Shown piece after piece: positions 1-9,354 of a DNA stretch of 64,000 bases (the stretch's first letter is position 1; every line of letters begins with the position of its first letter). Position numbers and translations under genes: made by a program. Below the pieces are notes generated by a model. It searched no databases, was not told where the DNA came from, and worked only from the letters and a program-made list of their open reading frames with translations. The DNA lies in the NCBI GenBank assembly GCA_002402465.1, contig DHFW01000049.1, positions 248,001 to 312,000 on the forward strand, in the 5' to 3' direction. This DNA is from Bacteroidales bacterium UBA4814. Lineage in GTDB: Bacteria; Bacteroidota; Bacteroidia; Bacteroidales; UBA7960.

Positions 1-1
1 T

Positions 2-334
2 GAGGTGCATTTTACCGATGCCATTCGTCATGCTTTTCCCATGGGCTCCATGACAGGGGCACCCAAAGTGCAGGCCATGAAGCTTATTGAACAATATGAA
101 GACTCCCGTAGGGGGCTGTATTCGGGGGCGGTGGGTTACATTACGCCCGAAGGGGATTTCGATTTCAACGTGGTTATCCGTAGTGTGCTATACAACCAGG
201 CCGCCAAATACCTGAGCTATATGGCCGGCAGTGCCATCACCATCGGCTCCATTCCCGAAAGGGAGTATGAAGAATGCCTGCTGAAAGCCAAAGCCATGCA
301 GGCCGCCGTGAGCGGCAGTCCGCTGATTGCATAA
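2..334 (+). CDS. Chorismate-binding enzyme, C-terminal end (PabB/TrpE component I), partial
   Basis: This is the last 110 codons of a chorismate-utilising enzyme; the rest lies left of the window and the frame is open to its edge. The visible part carries the hallmark end of the family: GSMTGAPK, then RRGLYSGAVGYI, then the block ending AITIGSIPEREYEECLLKAKAM, which shapes the chorismate/Mg site. PabB makes 4-amino-4-deoxychorismate for folate; TrpE makes anthranilate for tryptophan. The residue that best separates them (PIKGT versus PIAGT) lies upstream and is not visible. I lean to PabB because the block resembles stand-alone Bacteroidota aminodeoxychorismate synthases and no trp genes follow. 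Confidence 0.85.
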   Translation, partial: EVHFTDAIRHAFPMGSMTGAPKVQAMKLIEQYEDSRRGLYSGAVGYITPEGDFDFNVVIRSVLYNQAAKYLSYMAGSAITIGSIPEREYEECLLKAKAMQAAVSGSPLIA

Positions 335-385
335 TGGCCATTGAACCGCCGGCCCCTTTGGGTGTTAAAAGGAAAAAAGAAGATC

Positions 386-937
386 ATGAAAAAAATCCTG
401 TTTGTATCTCTGCTGGTCACCGCTTTGTTTTTGCCCAAGCTTTCGGCCCAGGCTTTTGAGGAACGCGATGTGAAGGACATGACCGTGAGGGAAAGATTTT
501 TTGTGGGCGGTTTTTTGGGCCTGCAGCTGGGCACACAAACGGCCATCAATGTTTCGCCGCTTCTGGGCTACCGCTTCAGCAACCGCCTGTCGGCAGGTGT
601 TGGAGGTACTTACCAGTACTACAACGACCGCTTCTTCGGGCAGTCAAACACCACCCACCTTTATGGCTATAGCCTCTTTACCCGGTTCAGGGTAATTCCC
701 CGGGCTTTTATTCATGCCGAATACGAGAGCATGAGCCTCAGGTCGCGTCGCGAAGGGCCGGGTTTTGAGCAAGGTCCCCGCACCTGGGAAGAGAATATTT
801 TTCTGGGCGGTGGCTATCGGCAGCCTCTCTCCGACAGGGTTTCTTTAAATATTATGCTGCTTTACAACTTCAACAATAACAGCCAGGCATACTATCAAAA
901 TCCCATTTTTCGCGTAGGAGTTGATGTAAGCCTGTAA
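386..937 (+). CDS. Small outer-membrane beta-barrel protein, function unknown
   Basis: Encodes 183 residues beginning with a clear signal peptide (MKKILFVSLLVTALF, cleavage near LSAQA). I chose the ATG at 386 over an upstream in-frame ATG at 341 because the signal peptide begins there and AGAAG lies just upstream. The mature part is made of alternating aromatic and glycine-rich strands and ends in VGVDVSL, typical of an eight-strand or similar barrel. Its strands resemble outer-membrane porin-like families with no known substrate. It starts 51 bases after the pabB-like gene and could be cotranscribed. The following gene runs convergently. No specific function can be assigned. Confidence 0.7.
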   Translation: MKKILFVSLLVTALFLPKLSAQAFEERDVKDMTVRERFFVGGFLGLQLGTQTAINVSPLLGYRFSNRLSAGVGGTYQYYNDRFFGQSNTTHLYGYSLFTRFRVIPRAFIHAEYESMSLRSRREGPGFEQGPRTWEENIFLGGGYRQPLSDRVSLNIMLLYNFNNNSQAYYQNPIFRVGVDVSL

Positions 938-1004
938 AAATGCAATCTTTTCCTGACAAAAGTGCTCGTAAAACTTTTTTTGCCAAAAGGCCTTTTACTG
1001 GCCC

Positions 1005-3584
1005 TTATTCTCTGTTTCTTTCGGTTGCCCTGAAAAGCAGATCGGCTGCTTGCAGGGTTTTCAGGCGCAGGTTTTCGTTGGTAAAACCCGGCTGGTTTAG
1101 GAATTCTTTAACAATATCTGCTGCCGCTGGCCGGCTGTGTCCCGAAAGGCTTGCTTCGAGCCAGTTGAGCGGGAAAAAGATGTCGCCGGTTTGCTGTATC
1201 TCTTCGAGCATTTGCAGGCTTCTGGGAAGAAACCTGATGCTGTGTGAGGCACGCAGAGGGTGGTGCAGGTAGGCAATGGCTTCAATAACCCAGGGTTCGG
1301 GGCGGCGGTTGGCCGGATCGGCCAGGGAGGCAAAAAAGCTTTCGCGCACCGCCGGGTCAGTAGAGAGGGCCGGAAGGACGAACTGAAGGCGGCGCAGCCG
1401 ATCGGGGTTGGTGGTTGAGGCCAGCAGGCGATTGGCGTATTGCTCTGCCCGTGGATGGTTGTTGAGCATCAGCGCTGCCACCATGGCAAAACGCTGGTCT
1501 TCCGAAATACGAAGACCCCAAACCGATAGTTCGTTGCTAAGCAGCTTCTGAATTTTCAGCTGGGCTTCGGCCGAAAGGCTGATGCCAATAAAGGCATCGA
1601 GGTAAAGTGATTTATTGTCGCGGGGGGCTTTCACCATTTTTTCCCAAAGCATAGTTTCCAGGGGCTGACAAACTTTTTGCCGGGTAAGGTCGTCGATAAA
1701 ACGCCAGTAAACGCTTTGCAGGTTGCCGAGCAGGTAGCGTGCCAGTTGAGGGTTTTCGGTCGAAGAGATGCCGCTAGCCAGGGCCTGCAGGTAACCCTCG
1801 CACGAAAAGTGCCCCTCCAGAAAATCTTCGTGAAGATTAAGAAATCCTGCCGCTTTCAGGTAATCGTCCTCGCGCAGGGGTAGCTCTTCGAGCAGATATT
1901 GCCTTGAGCTGCGGTCGGGCACCATATAGCCGTAGCCCGCCCCGCCACCGTTAAGCAGCAAAAAAAGAGGGGCCCTGCCAAGGGCTGGAAGTTCAAACAC
2001 CTGGGGTGTCTTTTCAAAGAACCAACTTTCACTGAAAGGCTTCACCGTGTCGCTGGCCATAACCGGTGAGAGCTTTTGTGCCGGAAACACCTGGCCGTTA
2101 TCCTGCAAGGCAGCCATAAGTTTTACTGATGTTATAAAACCTTTGTCAAACAAATACTCGAATTTGATCTCTGGCCTGCCTTTGCCATACACCCAGGCCT
2201 GGCTCCAGGATGAAACGTCCAGGGGTGTGTGTTTGTCGAAAATGAGTGCCAGGTCGCTCCAGTCTGAGTTTCCGAAAGAAAAGGCCAACAGGTATTCCCT
2301 TAAGGCTGCCTGGAAAGCCTCTTCGCCCATGAGCCACTCCAGTTGCTGAAAAACGATGGGAGCCTTGTTGTAAATTATGGCTCCGTAAAGGGTGCCCGCC
2401 TGGTTCATGTTTTCGAGTTTCTGCTTAATGGGGTGGGTTCCCTGGCTGCGGTCAACGGCATAGGCGCGTGGGTAGTGAGAAAGCAAAAACTGCAGCTGGT
2501 GATCCACATTGGGATATTGCGGCTGCACGATCTTGTCGGCCATAAAGCCGGCAAACACTTCTTTTAGCCACACATCGTCGAACCATTGCATGGTAACCAG
2601 GTTGCCAAACCACATATGAGCGGTTTCGTGGGCAATGAGTGAAGCTTTGGCCAGATGACTGCTAATGGGTGCCTGTTCTTCGAGCAGGAGCCTGTTGTCG
2701 CGATACCATATGGAGCCCGGGTGCTCCATGCCGCTATACTGAAAGCCGGGCAGCAATATCATGTCGAGCTTCGTAAAAGGATAATCAATGCCGGTATATT
2801 CTTCCAGCCACTCCAGGGCTTCGAAATGCTGGCTGAAAATGCTTTCCAGGTTTCTTTCGAGCTTCTGCTGGTCGGTTTCACGGTGAAACAGGGTAATGGT
2901 ACGTCCGTTTGAAGTTTGCGACAGGGTGTCGAATTTTCCGGTGGCAAAGGCCATAAGATAGGTGCTGATAGGCTGGTCGGCGTCAAATACCATGATTTTA
3001 CGATCACCTTCCTTGCTTTCGTTTAGCAGCGGACCATTCGACAGGGCGGTCCATTCACCGGGAATATCCAGTTCGAGCGAGAATAGTGCTTTCAGGTCGG
3101 GCTGATCGAAGCAAGGAAAGGCGGTGGAGGCACGGTCGGGAACAAACAAAGTGTACATGAAATCCTCGGAACGGTTCAAGGCCTGGTCGGTAGAGGTAAA
3201 GTGAATCTCCACCTGGTTTTTACCGGGAAAGATGAATTTGCTCGAAAGGATAATGTGCTGGTTCAGGTATTGGTAATCGTCATCATTGCCGTTTACAAGC
3301 ACTTGATGAATGTTTCCCTGTCCGCCCCGGAAGTCAACAACAACGCCCCGCTGAGCCCTGCTCTGGTGAAAGTCAATAATCACCTTGCCGCTTACGGCCG
3401 AGTCTTTTTCGGTCGGGATATGCATGCTTAAATAATAATGAATATCCGAAAGATATTTTTTCCGGTACTGGGCTAATTCAAGGCTAACGCCGGGTTCGAG
3501 CATTTTTTTAATGCTGCCCCCACAGCCCAGAAATACAAAAACGGAAAGGAAAATGAAAAGGGAAAGGATTGGTTTTCTGTACAT
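1005..3584 (-). CDS. M1-family zinc aminopeptidase, lipoprotein
   Basis: An 859-residue metallopeptidase that removes N-terminal amino acids from peptides. The zinc signature HETAH lies near residues 319-323 with the third ligand Glu near 342 (KEVF). The substrate-anchoring GxMEN-like loop reads GMEHPG at about 285-290, and PCFDQPD near 157 is the conserved N-domain motif. The N-terminus is a lipoprotein signal with lipobox FLGC (Cys21), so the enzyme should sit on the outer or inner membrane facing the periplasm or outside. The long C-terminal part is the helical domain of the family. It is transcribed alone, divergent from fhs. Peptide scavenging is the inferred role. Confidence 0.9.
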   Translation of the reverse strand: MYRKPILSLFIFLSVFVFLGCGGSIKKMLEPGVSLELAQYRKKYLSDIHYYLSMHIPTEKDSAVSGKVIIDFHQSRAQRGVVVDFRGGQGNIHQVLVNGNDDDYQYLNQHIILSSKFIFPGKNQVEIHFTSTDQALNRSEDFMYTLFVPDRASTAFPCFDQPDLKALFSLELDIPGEWTALSNGPLLNESKEGDRKIMVFDADQPISTYLMAFATGKFDTLSQTSNGRTITLFHRETDQQKLERNLESIFSQHFEALEWLEEYTGIDYPFTKLDMILLPGFQYSGMEHPGSIWYRDNRLLLEEQAPISSHLAKASLIAHETAHMWFGNLVTMQWFDDVWLKEVFAGFMADKIVQPQYPNVDHQLQFLLSHYPRAYAVDRSQGTHPIKQKLENMNQAGTLYGAIIYNKAPIVFQQLEWLMGEEAFQAALREYLLAFSFGNSDWSDLALIFDKHTPLDVSSWSQAWVYGKGRPEIKFEYLFDKGFITSVKLMAALQDNGQVFPAQKLSPVMASDTVKPFSESWFFEKTPQVFELPALGRAPLFLLLNGGGAGYGYMVPDRSSRQYLLEELPLREDDYLKAAGFLNLHEDFLEGHFSCEGYLQALASGISSTENPQLARYLLGNLQSVYWRFIDDLTRQKVCQPLETMLWEKMVKAPRDNKSLYLDAFIGISLSAEAQLKIQKLLSNELSVWGLRISEDQRFAMVAALMLNNHPRAEQYANRLLASTTNPDRLRRLQFVLPALSTDPAVRESFFASLADPANRRPEPWVIEAIAYLHHPLRASHSIRFLPRSLQMLEEIQQTGDIFFPLNWLEASLSGHSRPAAADIVKEFLNQPGFTNENLRLKTLQAADLLFRATERNRE

Positions 3585-3817
3585 ATTGCAATTACATCAT
3601 AAACTAGTAGCAAAGTTGCGATTTATTTTGCTTTGCATTGTTTTCTTATTCAAAATTTATAAAATTAAGGTCTAAAAAAGCTTTCAAAGACCAGAATGTG
3701 CAAATGCTGCGTTTTTTTTAAAAGCTTGTATAAACAAAAGTTACCGGAAACGGGTTGAAATAAGCATAACTTCAAAAAATTTCTGAAAATTAACCCAATA
3801 AAAAGAAAGGATTACCT

Positions 3818-5485
3818 ATGACGGATCTTGAAATTGCGAAGGCCTCGAAAATGCGTCCCATTACCGAAATTGCTGCCAAGCTGGGGATAAAGGAGGATGA
3901 ACTCCATATGTATGGGAGGCACATTGCCAAGCTTCCGCTGAAACTGATCGACGACACCCAGGTGCGAAAAAAGAAGCTTATCCTTGTTACGGCCATTACC
4001 CCGACGCCTGCGGGCGAAGGTAAGACCACTACTTCCATTGGTTTGACCGAAGGTTTGAATCGAATTGGTGTGAAAACCACGGTGGTTATTCGCGAGCCCT
4101 CGCTGGGACCCGTATTCGGTATAAAAGGTGGTGCAGCTGGCGGGGGTTATGCCCAAGTGCTGCCCATGGAAGACATTAACCTGCACTTTACTGGTGATAT
4201 GGCCGCGGTGGAGAAGGCCCACAACCTGCTCAGTGCTTTGATCGACAATCACCTGCAAAGCAAGGACAATGCCTTAAACCTCGACCCGCGCAAGATTATC
4301 TGGAAGCGTGTGATCGACATGAACGAACGCGCCCTGCGCGATATCATTGTGGGCCTGGGTGGCCCCAAGCAGGGAATCCCGCGCCAGACCGGCTTCGACA
4401 TTACCGCGGCTTCCGAAATTATGGCGGCCCTTTGTCTGGCAAAAGACATTGAAGACCTCAAAGAGAAGTTCGGAAACATTCTGGTTGGCTTCACTTACGA
4501 CGACCAGCCGGTGTATGCCCGCGACTTCCATGCCCAGGGCGCCATGGCCGCCCTTATGAAGTATGCCATCATGCCCAACCTGGTGCAGACTATCGAAGGC
4601 AACCCGGCCATTATTCACGGCGGTCCCTTTGCAAACATTGCGCAGGGCACAAACACCCTGATTGCTACTAAAATGGGCCTGAGCCTTTCTGATTATGTGG
4701 TGACCGAAGCTGGTTTTGCCTCCGAGCTGGGTGCCGAGAAGTTCCTCGACATCAAGTGCCAGTATGGCGGGCTTTCGCCAAATGCATCGGTTGTGGTGGC
4801 CACCATCAGAGCCCTCAAATATCATGGCGGGGTGAAGCTGGCCAAGCTCACCGAGCCAGATGCCGAAGCCGTGAATAGAGGATTACCCAACCTTGAGAAG
4901 CATATCGAAAACATTAAACACTTCAACCTGAAGCCGGTGGTGGCCATTAACAAGTTTGCCACCGACAGCGACGAAGAAGTGGAAGCTGTTAGGGCACGCT
5001 GCGAAGAGCTTGGCGTGAAAGCGGCCATTTGCGAAGCTTGGGGTAAGGGTGGCGAAGGCGCCATTGAACTGGCAAAAATGGTGAAGGAAGAAGCCGAGAA
5101 GTGCACTACTTGCTTTAAGCCCCTCTATAAATTTGATTCGACCATCGAAGAAAAACTTCATACCATTGCTACCAAGCTTTATGGCGCCGACCACGTGGAA
5201 TACACTGTAAAAGCCAAGACGCAAATACAGCAGTTCGAAAAAATTGGCCTCGATAAACTCCCGGTTTGTGTAGCAAAGACACAAAAGTCACTTTCTGACG
5301 ACCAATACAAGCTGGGCCGCCCCACAGGATTCACAGTAAAGATTCGCGAATTTGAGGTGGCGGCAGGCGCCGGATTCCTTATCCCCATTGCCGGCACCAT
5401 TATGCGCATGCCCGGGCTGCCATCGCACCCCTCGGCCGAAAAGATTGATATTGATAATGATGGAAACATTTCTGGTCTCTTCTAA
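3818..5485 (+). CDS. fhs: Formate-tetrahydrofolate ligase
   Basis: Makes 10-formyl-tetrahydrofolate from formate, THF and ATP, feeding purine and formyl-Met synthesis in the cytoplasm. The 555-residue length is normal. The ATP-binding loop TPTPAGEGKTTT lies near residues 61-72, followed by the conserved EPSLGPVFGIKGGAAGGGYA-type block and LTGD-like FTGDMAA. The C-terminal MPGLPSHPSAEKIDID is the usual family ending. AGAAAGG sits a few bases before the ATG. The gene is single, divergent from the M1 peptidase, and is followed by a hairpin terminator. Confidence 0.97.
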   Translation: MTDLEIAKASKMRPITEIAAKLGIKEDELHMYGRHIAKLPLKLIDDTQVRKKKLILVTAITPTPAGEGKTTTSIGLTEGLNRIGVKTTVVIREPSLGPVFGIKGGAAGGGYAQVLPMEDINLHFTGDMAAVEKAHNLLSALIDNHLQSKDNALNLDPRKIIWKRVIDMNERALRDIIVGLGGPKQGIPRQTGFDITAASEIMAALCLAKDIEDLKEKFGNILVGFTYDDQPVYARDFHAQGAMAALMKYAIMPNLVQTIEGNPAIIHGGPFANIAQGTNTLIATKMGLSLSDYVVTEAGFASELGAEKFLDIKCQYGGLSPNASVVVATIRALKYHGGVKLAKLTEPDAEAVNRGLPNLEKHIENIKHFNLKPVVAINKFATDSDEEVEAVRARCEELGVKAAICEAWGKGGEGAIELAKMVKEEAEKCTTCFKPLYKFDSTIEEKLHTIATKLYGADHVEYTVKAKTQIQQFEKIGLDKLPVCVAKTQKSLSDDQYKLGRPTGFTVKIREFEVAAGAGFLIPIAGTIMRMPGLPSHPSAEKIDIDNDGNISGLF

Positions 5486-5514
5486 AAACCGGTTTTGTTT
5501 CAGGATTAATTGGT

Positions 5515-5549
5515 GCAGGTCTGCCTCTTGCGGGGCAGGCCTGTTTTTT
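5515..5549 (+). terminator. Rho-independent terminator after fhs
   Basis: CAGGTCTGCC and GGCAGGCCTG pair around a short loop and are followed by six T. It lies 30 bases after the fhs stop. Confidence 0.7.
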
Positions 5550-5647
5550 GTTGCGGGTTTGCAAATGTGAATTTTGCCAAGTAATTTTAGGCCTTTTACC
5601 AGAGGCCTGATTACGATTTGTTTCAGTTTTCTCAAACATACTGATCG

Positions 5648-8600
5648 TTGAGTAAACATTCTGTGTCATTTTTTCTCTTCTTGCTGTTCCTAGGAAACCT
5701 AATGGCATTTTCCCAGGAGGGTATTGGCTTTCGTCAGAAAATGATTTGGGCAGGTCAGAACGAATATCAGCTCGACACACTGAGCATTCATGCCAACAGT
5801 TTTTCCATAATCGGTCCTGATGGCACACCTTTGGATGCGGCCTTTTGGAGTCTCGATGCCATGGCTGCCCGCCTCAGCCTCCAAATGCCTCCTTACTGGA
5901 ACAACGACAGCCTTTGGGTCAGCTACCGTGTTTTTCCGGTATTACTTACGGCGCCTTATTTCCACAAGGACCCCAGCTCCCTGTTCGATCCGGAAACGAC
6001 GGTCTTGCCGTTGCCGCTGGCACCGGGTGTGAGCCCGCCCGGTGAAGGACTGTTGCGAATGGATGGCCTGCAGAGTTTTGGCAGCATTACGCGGGGTATT
6101 ACCGTGGGAAACCGGCAAGACCTCTCGATGCAGTCGGCAATGAACCTGCAGCTGACTGGAAATATCAGTGAAGAGATTGCAATCAATGCGGTGATTTCCG
6201 ATCAGGACATACCCTTTCAGCCCGATGGCACCACTCGCCAAATCCAGGATTTCGACAAGGTTTTTATTGAACTAACAGGCCTTGGCGGGAGCCTTATCGC
6301 AGGAGATTTTGAGATGGAAAGGCCAGAAGGTTACTTTATGAATTTTTCGCGCCGGGCCCAGGGCGCCAAAGCACGCTACACCACCCGGGCCCATGAGGAG
6401 GGCCTGCTGGGCGGTGCCCAGGTGAACCTAACCGCCGCCGGGGCCATCGCCAAAGGCAAATATGTAAGAAACCAGCTCACTGCCGTGGAAGGCAACCAGG
6501 GCCCCTACAAACTAAGTGGAGCCAGCAACGAAAGCTATATCATGGTGCTGGCTGGCACCGAGCGCGTTTATATTGATGGGGTGCTTCTTACCAGGGGCAT
6601 GGATCACGATTACGCGATCGACTATAACATGGCCGAACTGACCTTTACCTCACGCAGAATCATTACCAGGGAGAATCGCATTGTGGTGGAATTTGAATAT
6701 GCCGAACGCAACTATGCCCGCTCGGTGCTGTTTACCGGTGCGAACATTCAAACTGAAAAAGCCGCCCTCCGTATTAATTTTTTTTCGGAGCAGGACCATA
6801 AAAACCAGCCTCTTTTTCAAGAACTATCTGACCAGCGCATTGACCGCATGGCCGCTGCCGGCGATGATTTGAGCCGCGCTTTCGACTGGAACGTGGACAG
6901 TACCGGCTTTCGTAACGACCGCGTAATGTACTTGATGACCGACTCCCTGGGGTTCGATTCGGTCTTTGTTTTTTCAACCGACCCTGAGCGTGCCGTTTAC
7001 ACCCTGGGCTTTTCTTTTGTCGGAGAGGGCAATGGAAACTACCGCCAGATTAGCTCGGCGGCCAACGGCAGGGTGTTTCAGTGGGTGGCACCCTCAAATG
7101 GCATGAAACAAGGCACCCATGAGCCTATCGTGCTCCTTGTTACACCAAAAAAAATGCAGATGCTGAGCATTGGTACAAGTTATCAGATCGGCCAGCGTAC
7201 CTCGGCCGGGCTTGAGTTTGCCCTGAGCAACCGCGACCTTAACCTCTTTTCAGATCTCGACAAGGCAGATGACCTGGGGTATGGGTTGCTTTTCAACATA
7301 AGTAACAAAACGCCATTGCCAGGCTGGGGCAATGGAAAGTGGGATTTGCTGATCACTGCCATTCATGAACTGGCTTCAAAGCATTTTAATCCTGTTGAAC
7401 GCTACCGGCCCCTTGAATTTGATCGCGACTGGAACCTTGGGGAGTTGGCTGAACCCACAACCGAAAACAATAGCAGCCTGAGTCTGCAACTGGCCAATCC
7501 GCAGAATGGCAATGCCCGTTACCAGTTCAGGTCGTTTCAGCAGGGTAGCGCATATAGCGGCTTCATGAACGTGGCCGATGTGCGCCTCAAAACGGGTGAA
7601 CTCAGGGTCTTTTATGATGGCAGCCTGCTAAACTCAAGCGGCTGGCAGCAAACCGCCTTTTATCGCCACCGGGCCGGAATCAGTCACCCCTTATGGTTTT
7701 TTGTGGCGGGTATTGAACACCAGATGGAAGACAATCGCCGCAAGACATCGGGTGCTGATACCCTGCTGGACTCAAGTGCCTTTTTCGATGAGTGGCTCTT
7801 CTTTCTTACCAATCCCGACACCACCCGCAACCGCTACCGGATATATCACAAATTGCGAAATGATAGCCGGCCTCTTGCCAATGGATTTGCCCATGAAGCC
7901 ACTGCCAAAGATTACGGAATTTCTTATGAACTGCTAAAAAACCCAAAGCAGCGGTTGCTCATGAATGTGGCCTTGCGCTCACTTAGCCTGGCCAGCAATC
8001 AGGATGAAAACACCATGAGCGGGCGGCTCGACTATTTTTCGCGCTGGGCAGACGGGGCGGTGGTCTCGGCCTTGTTTTACGAAACGGGCAGCGGAATGGA
8101 GCGCGCAAGGGAATATATTTACCTCGAAGTACCTGCCGGGCAGGGGGTATATACCTGGATCGACTACAACGGCAATGGCATAATGGAATTGGATGAGTTT
8201 GAACTCGCCCTGTATCCCGATCAGGCAAACTTTATCCGCGTGTTTGTGCCTACCGATGAATTCAGCAGGGTTTTCAGCACCAGCTACAGCCATTCCCTTA
8301 CGGTCGATCCCCGCGTTGCCTGGCGCGGCGAGGAAGGCATCAAAGGCCTGCTGGCCCGGTTCAGCAACCAAACCAGCCTGCGGATTGACCGGAAAAACCA
8401 GGACGAGATCAATGCCAGCAGTTTTAACCCCTTTCTTATTGATGTTGACGAACCCTCGCTGGTGGCCCTGAGCTCATCCTTTCGCAATACCCTGTTCTTT
8501 AATCGTTCTTCAGGAATCTTTACAATGGAACTAATTTGGCTCGACAATCGCAACAAGATGCTGCTCAGCAATGGTTTTGAAACCCGGGTGTTGAAAAACA

Positions 8601-9115
8601 CCGGGCTGAGGACCCGCTGGAACATTGACAGGCGCTTTTCGCTTGAAATGTTCGCCAGTACTGGCGAAAAGGAGAACCAGACAGAGTTTTTTCTGAATCG
8701 CAACTATTTGATTCGATCCTATGCCGTGGAGCCTTCAATAAGCTATCAATACGAGAACCGTTGGCGCATAAGCATATTTTATGGTTTTACAGATAAGGAA
8801 AATACCCTGGGCTTAGAGCGCGAGAAGGCTGGCCTGCACAAGAGCGGCCTGGAGATACGTTACAGCATCCCCGGAAGGGGAAACCTAAGTGGCCGCTATC
8901 AGCTTTCGCAGATCAATTATCCGTTTGAGCCCGGAAGCCCTGTAGCCTTCGAAATGCTTGAAAGCCTCAACCCTGGCACCAACAGCATCTGGAACCTGAA
9001 CTGGCAGCAAAATCTCAACGCTTGGCTGCAGCTAAACCTGAGTTACCATGGCCGTAAATCGCCCGGAGCCAATATGATTCATACAGGATCCATGCAGGTA
9101 AGGGCAATGTTTTAA
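5648..9115 (+). CDS. Large outer-membrane beta-barrel protein of unknown function
   Basis: A 1155-residue exported protein. The start is a TTG: a stop codon lies two codons upstream, and the residues from TTG form a signal peptide (MSKHSVSFFLFLLFL, cleavage near FSQ). An internal ATG would split that signal. Around residues 140-230 there is a block of the form ITRGITVGNRQD, ISDQDIPFQPDG, FDKVFIEL, AGDFEMERPEGYF. Near 838-870 a Ca-loop-like DYNGNGIMELDEF precedes DQANFIRVF. The rest is amphipathic strand repeats to the end. These blocks recur in large Bacteroidota barrels, but I know of no assigned function. It is transcribed alone between fhs and the OmpA gene. Confidence 0.65.
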   Translation: MSKHSVSFFLFLLFLGNLMAFSQEGIGFRQKMIWAGQNEYQLDTLSIHANSFSIIGPDGTPLDAAFWSLDAMAARLSLQMPPYWNNDSLWVSYRVFPVLLTAPYFHKDPSSLFDPETTVLPLPLAPGVSPPGEGLLRMDGLQSFGSITRGITVGNRQDLSMQSAMNLQLTGNISEEIAINAVISDQDIPFQPDGTTRQIQDFDKVFIELTGLGGSLIAGDFEMERPEGYFMNFSRRAQGAKARYTTRAHEEGLLGGAQVNLTAAGAIAKGKYVRNQLTAVEGNQGPYKLSGASNESYIMVLAGTERVYIDGVLLTRGMDHDYAIDYNMAELTFTSRRIITRENRIVVEFEYAERNYARSVLFTGANIQTEKAALRINFFSEQDHKNQPLFQELSDQRIDRMAAAGDDLSRAFDWNVDSTGFRNDRVMYLMTDSLGFDSVFVFSTDPERAVYTLGFSFVGEGNGNYRQISSAANGRVFQWVAPSNGMKQGTHEPIVLLVTPKKMQMLSIGTSYQIGQRTSAGLEFALSNRDLNLFSDLDKADDLGYGLLFNISNKTPLPGWGNGKWDLLITAIHELASKHFNPVERYRPLEFDRDWNLGELAEPTTENNSSLSLQLANPQNGNARYQFRSFQQGSAYSGFMNVADVRLKTGELRVFYDGSLLNSSGWQQTAFYRHRAGISHPLWFFVAGIEHQMEDNRRKTSGADTLLDSSAFFDEWLFFLTNPDTTRNRYRIYHKLRNDSRPLANGFAHEATAKDYGISYELLKNPKQRLLMNVALRSLSLASNQDENTMSGRLDYFSRWADGAVVSALFYETGSGMERAREYIYLEVPAGQGVYTWIDYNGNGIMELDEFELALYPDQANFIRVFVPTDEFSRVFSTSYSHSLTVDPRVAWRGEEGIKGLLARFSNQTSLRIDRKNQDEINASSFNPFLIDVDEPSLVALSSSFRNTLFFNRSSGIFTMELIWLDNRNKMLLSNGFETRVLKNTGLRTRWNIDRRFSLEMFASTGEKENQTEFFLNRNYLIRSYAVEPSISYQYENRWRISIFYGFTDKENTLGLEREKAGLHKSGLEIRYSIPGRGNLSGRYQLSQINYPFEPGSPVAFEMLESLNPGTNSIWNLNWQQNLNAWLQLNLSYHGRKSPGANMIHTGSMQVRAMF

Positions 9116-9258
9116 TTCTTATAAAAGAAGGTTAAGAAATTTCTTTAATTGAAACATTATTTTTTCTTTTGGCGTAAAACGTAGAAAACACCCGCGATTT
9201 TTACGAGATTTTTTAATAATTTGCGGAAAGAAAATAAAAAGTTTGTTGATAAAATTGT

Positions 9259-9288
9259 TTTGCCAATCAATTATATATGTTAATTTTG
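9259..9288 (+). promoter_or_regulatory. Bacteroidota-type promoter of the OmpA-like gene
   Basis: TTTG at 9259-9262, 18 bases, then TAATTTTG at 9281-9288, an exact TAnnTTTG -7 element. The leader to the ATG would be about 60 bases, in an AT-rich 239-base gap. Confidence 0.65.
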
Positions 9289-9354
9289 AAGCATAATGTA
9301 ATTGGTTTTAGCATTAGCCAATATAAATCATAAATTAGTAAAAAAAATAAAAAG

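Noticed and set aside
5648..9115. SprA (type IX translocon)
   Set aside because: The wording of some blocks is reminiscent, but the protein is about half the expected length and I cannot confirm the family by eye.
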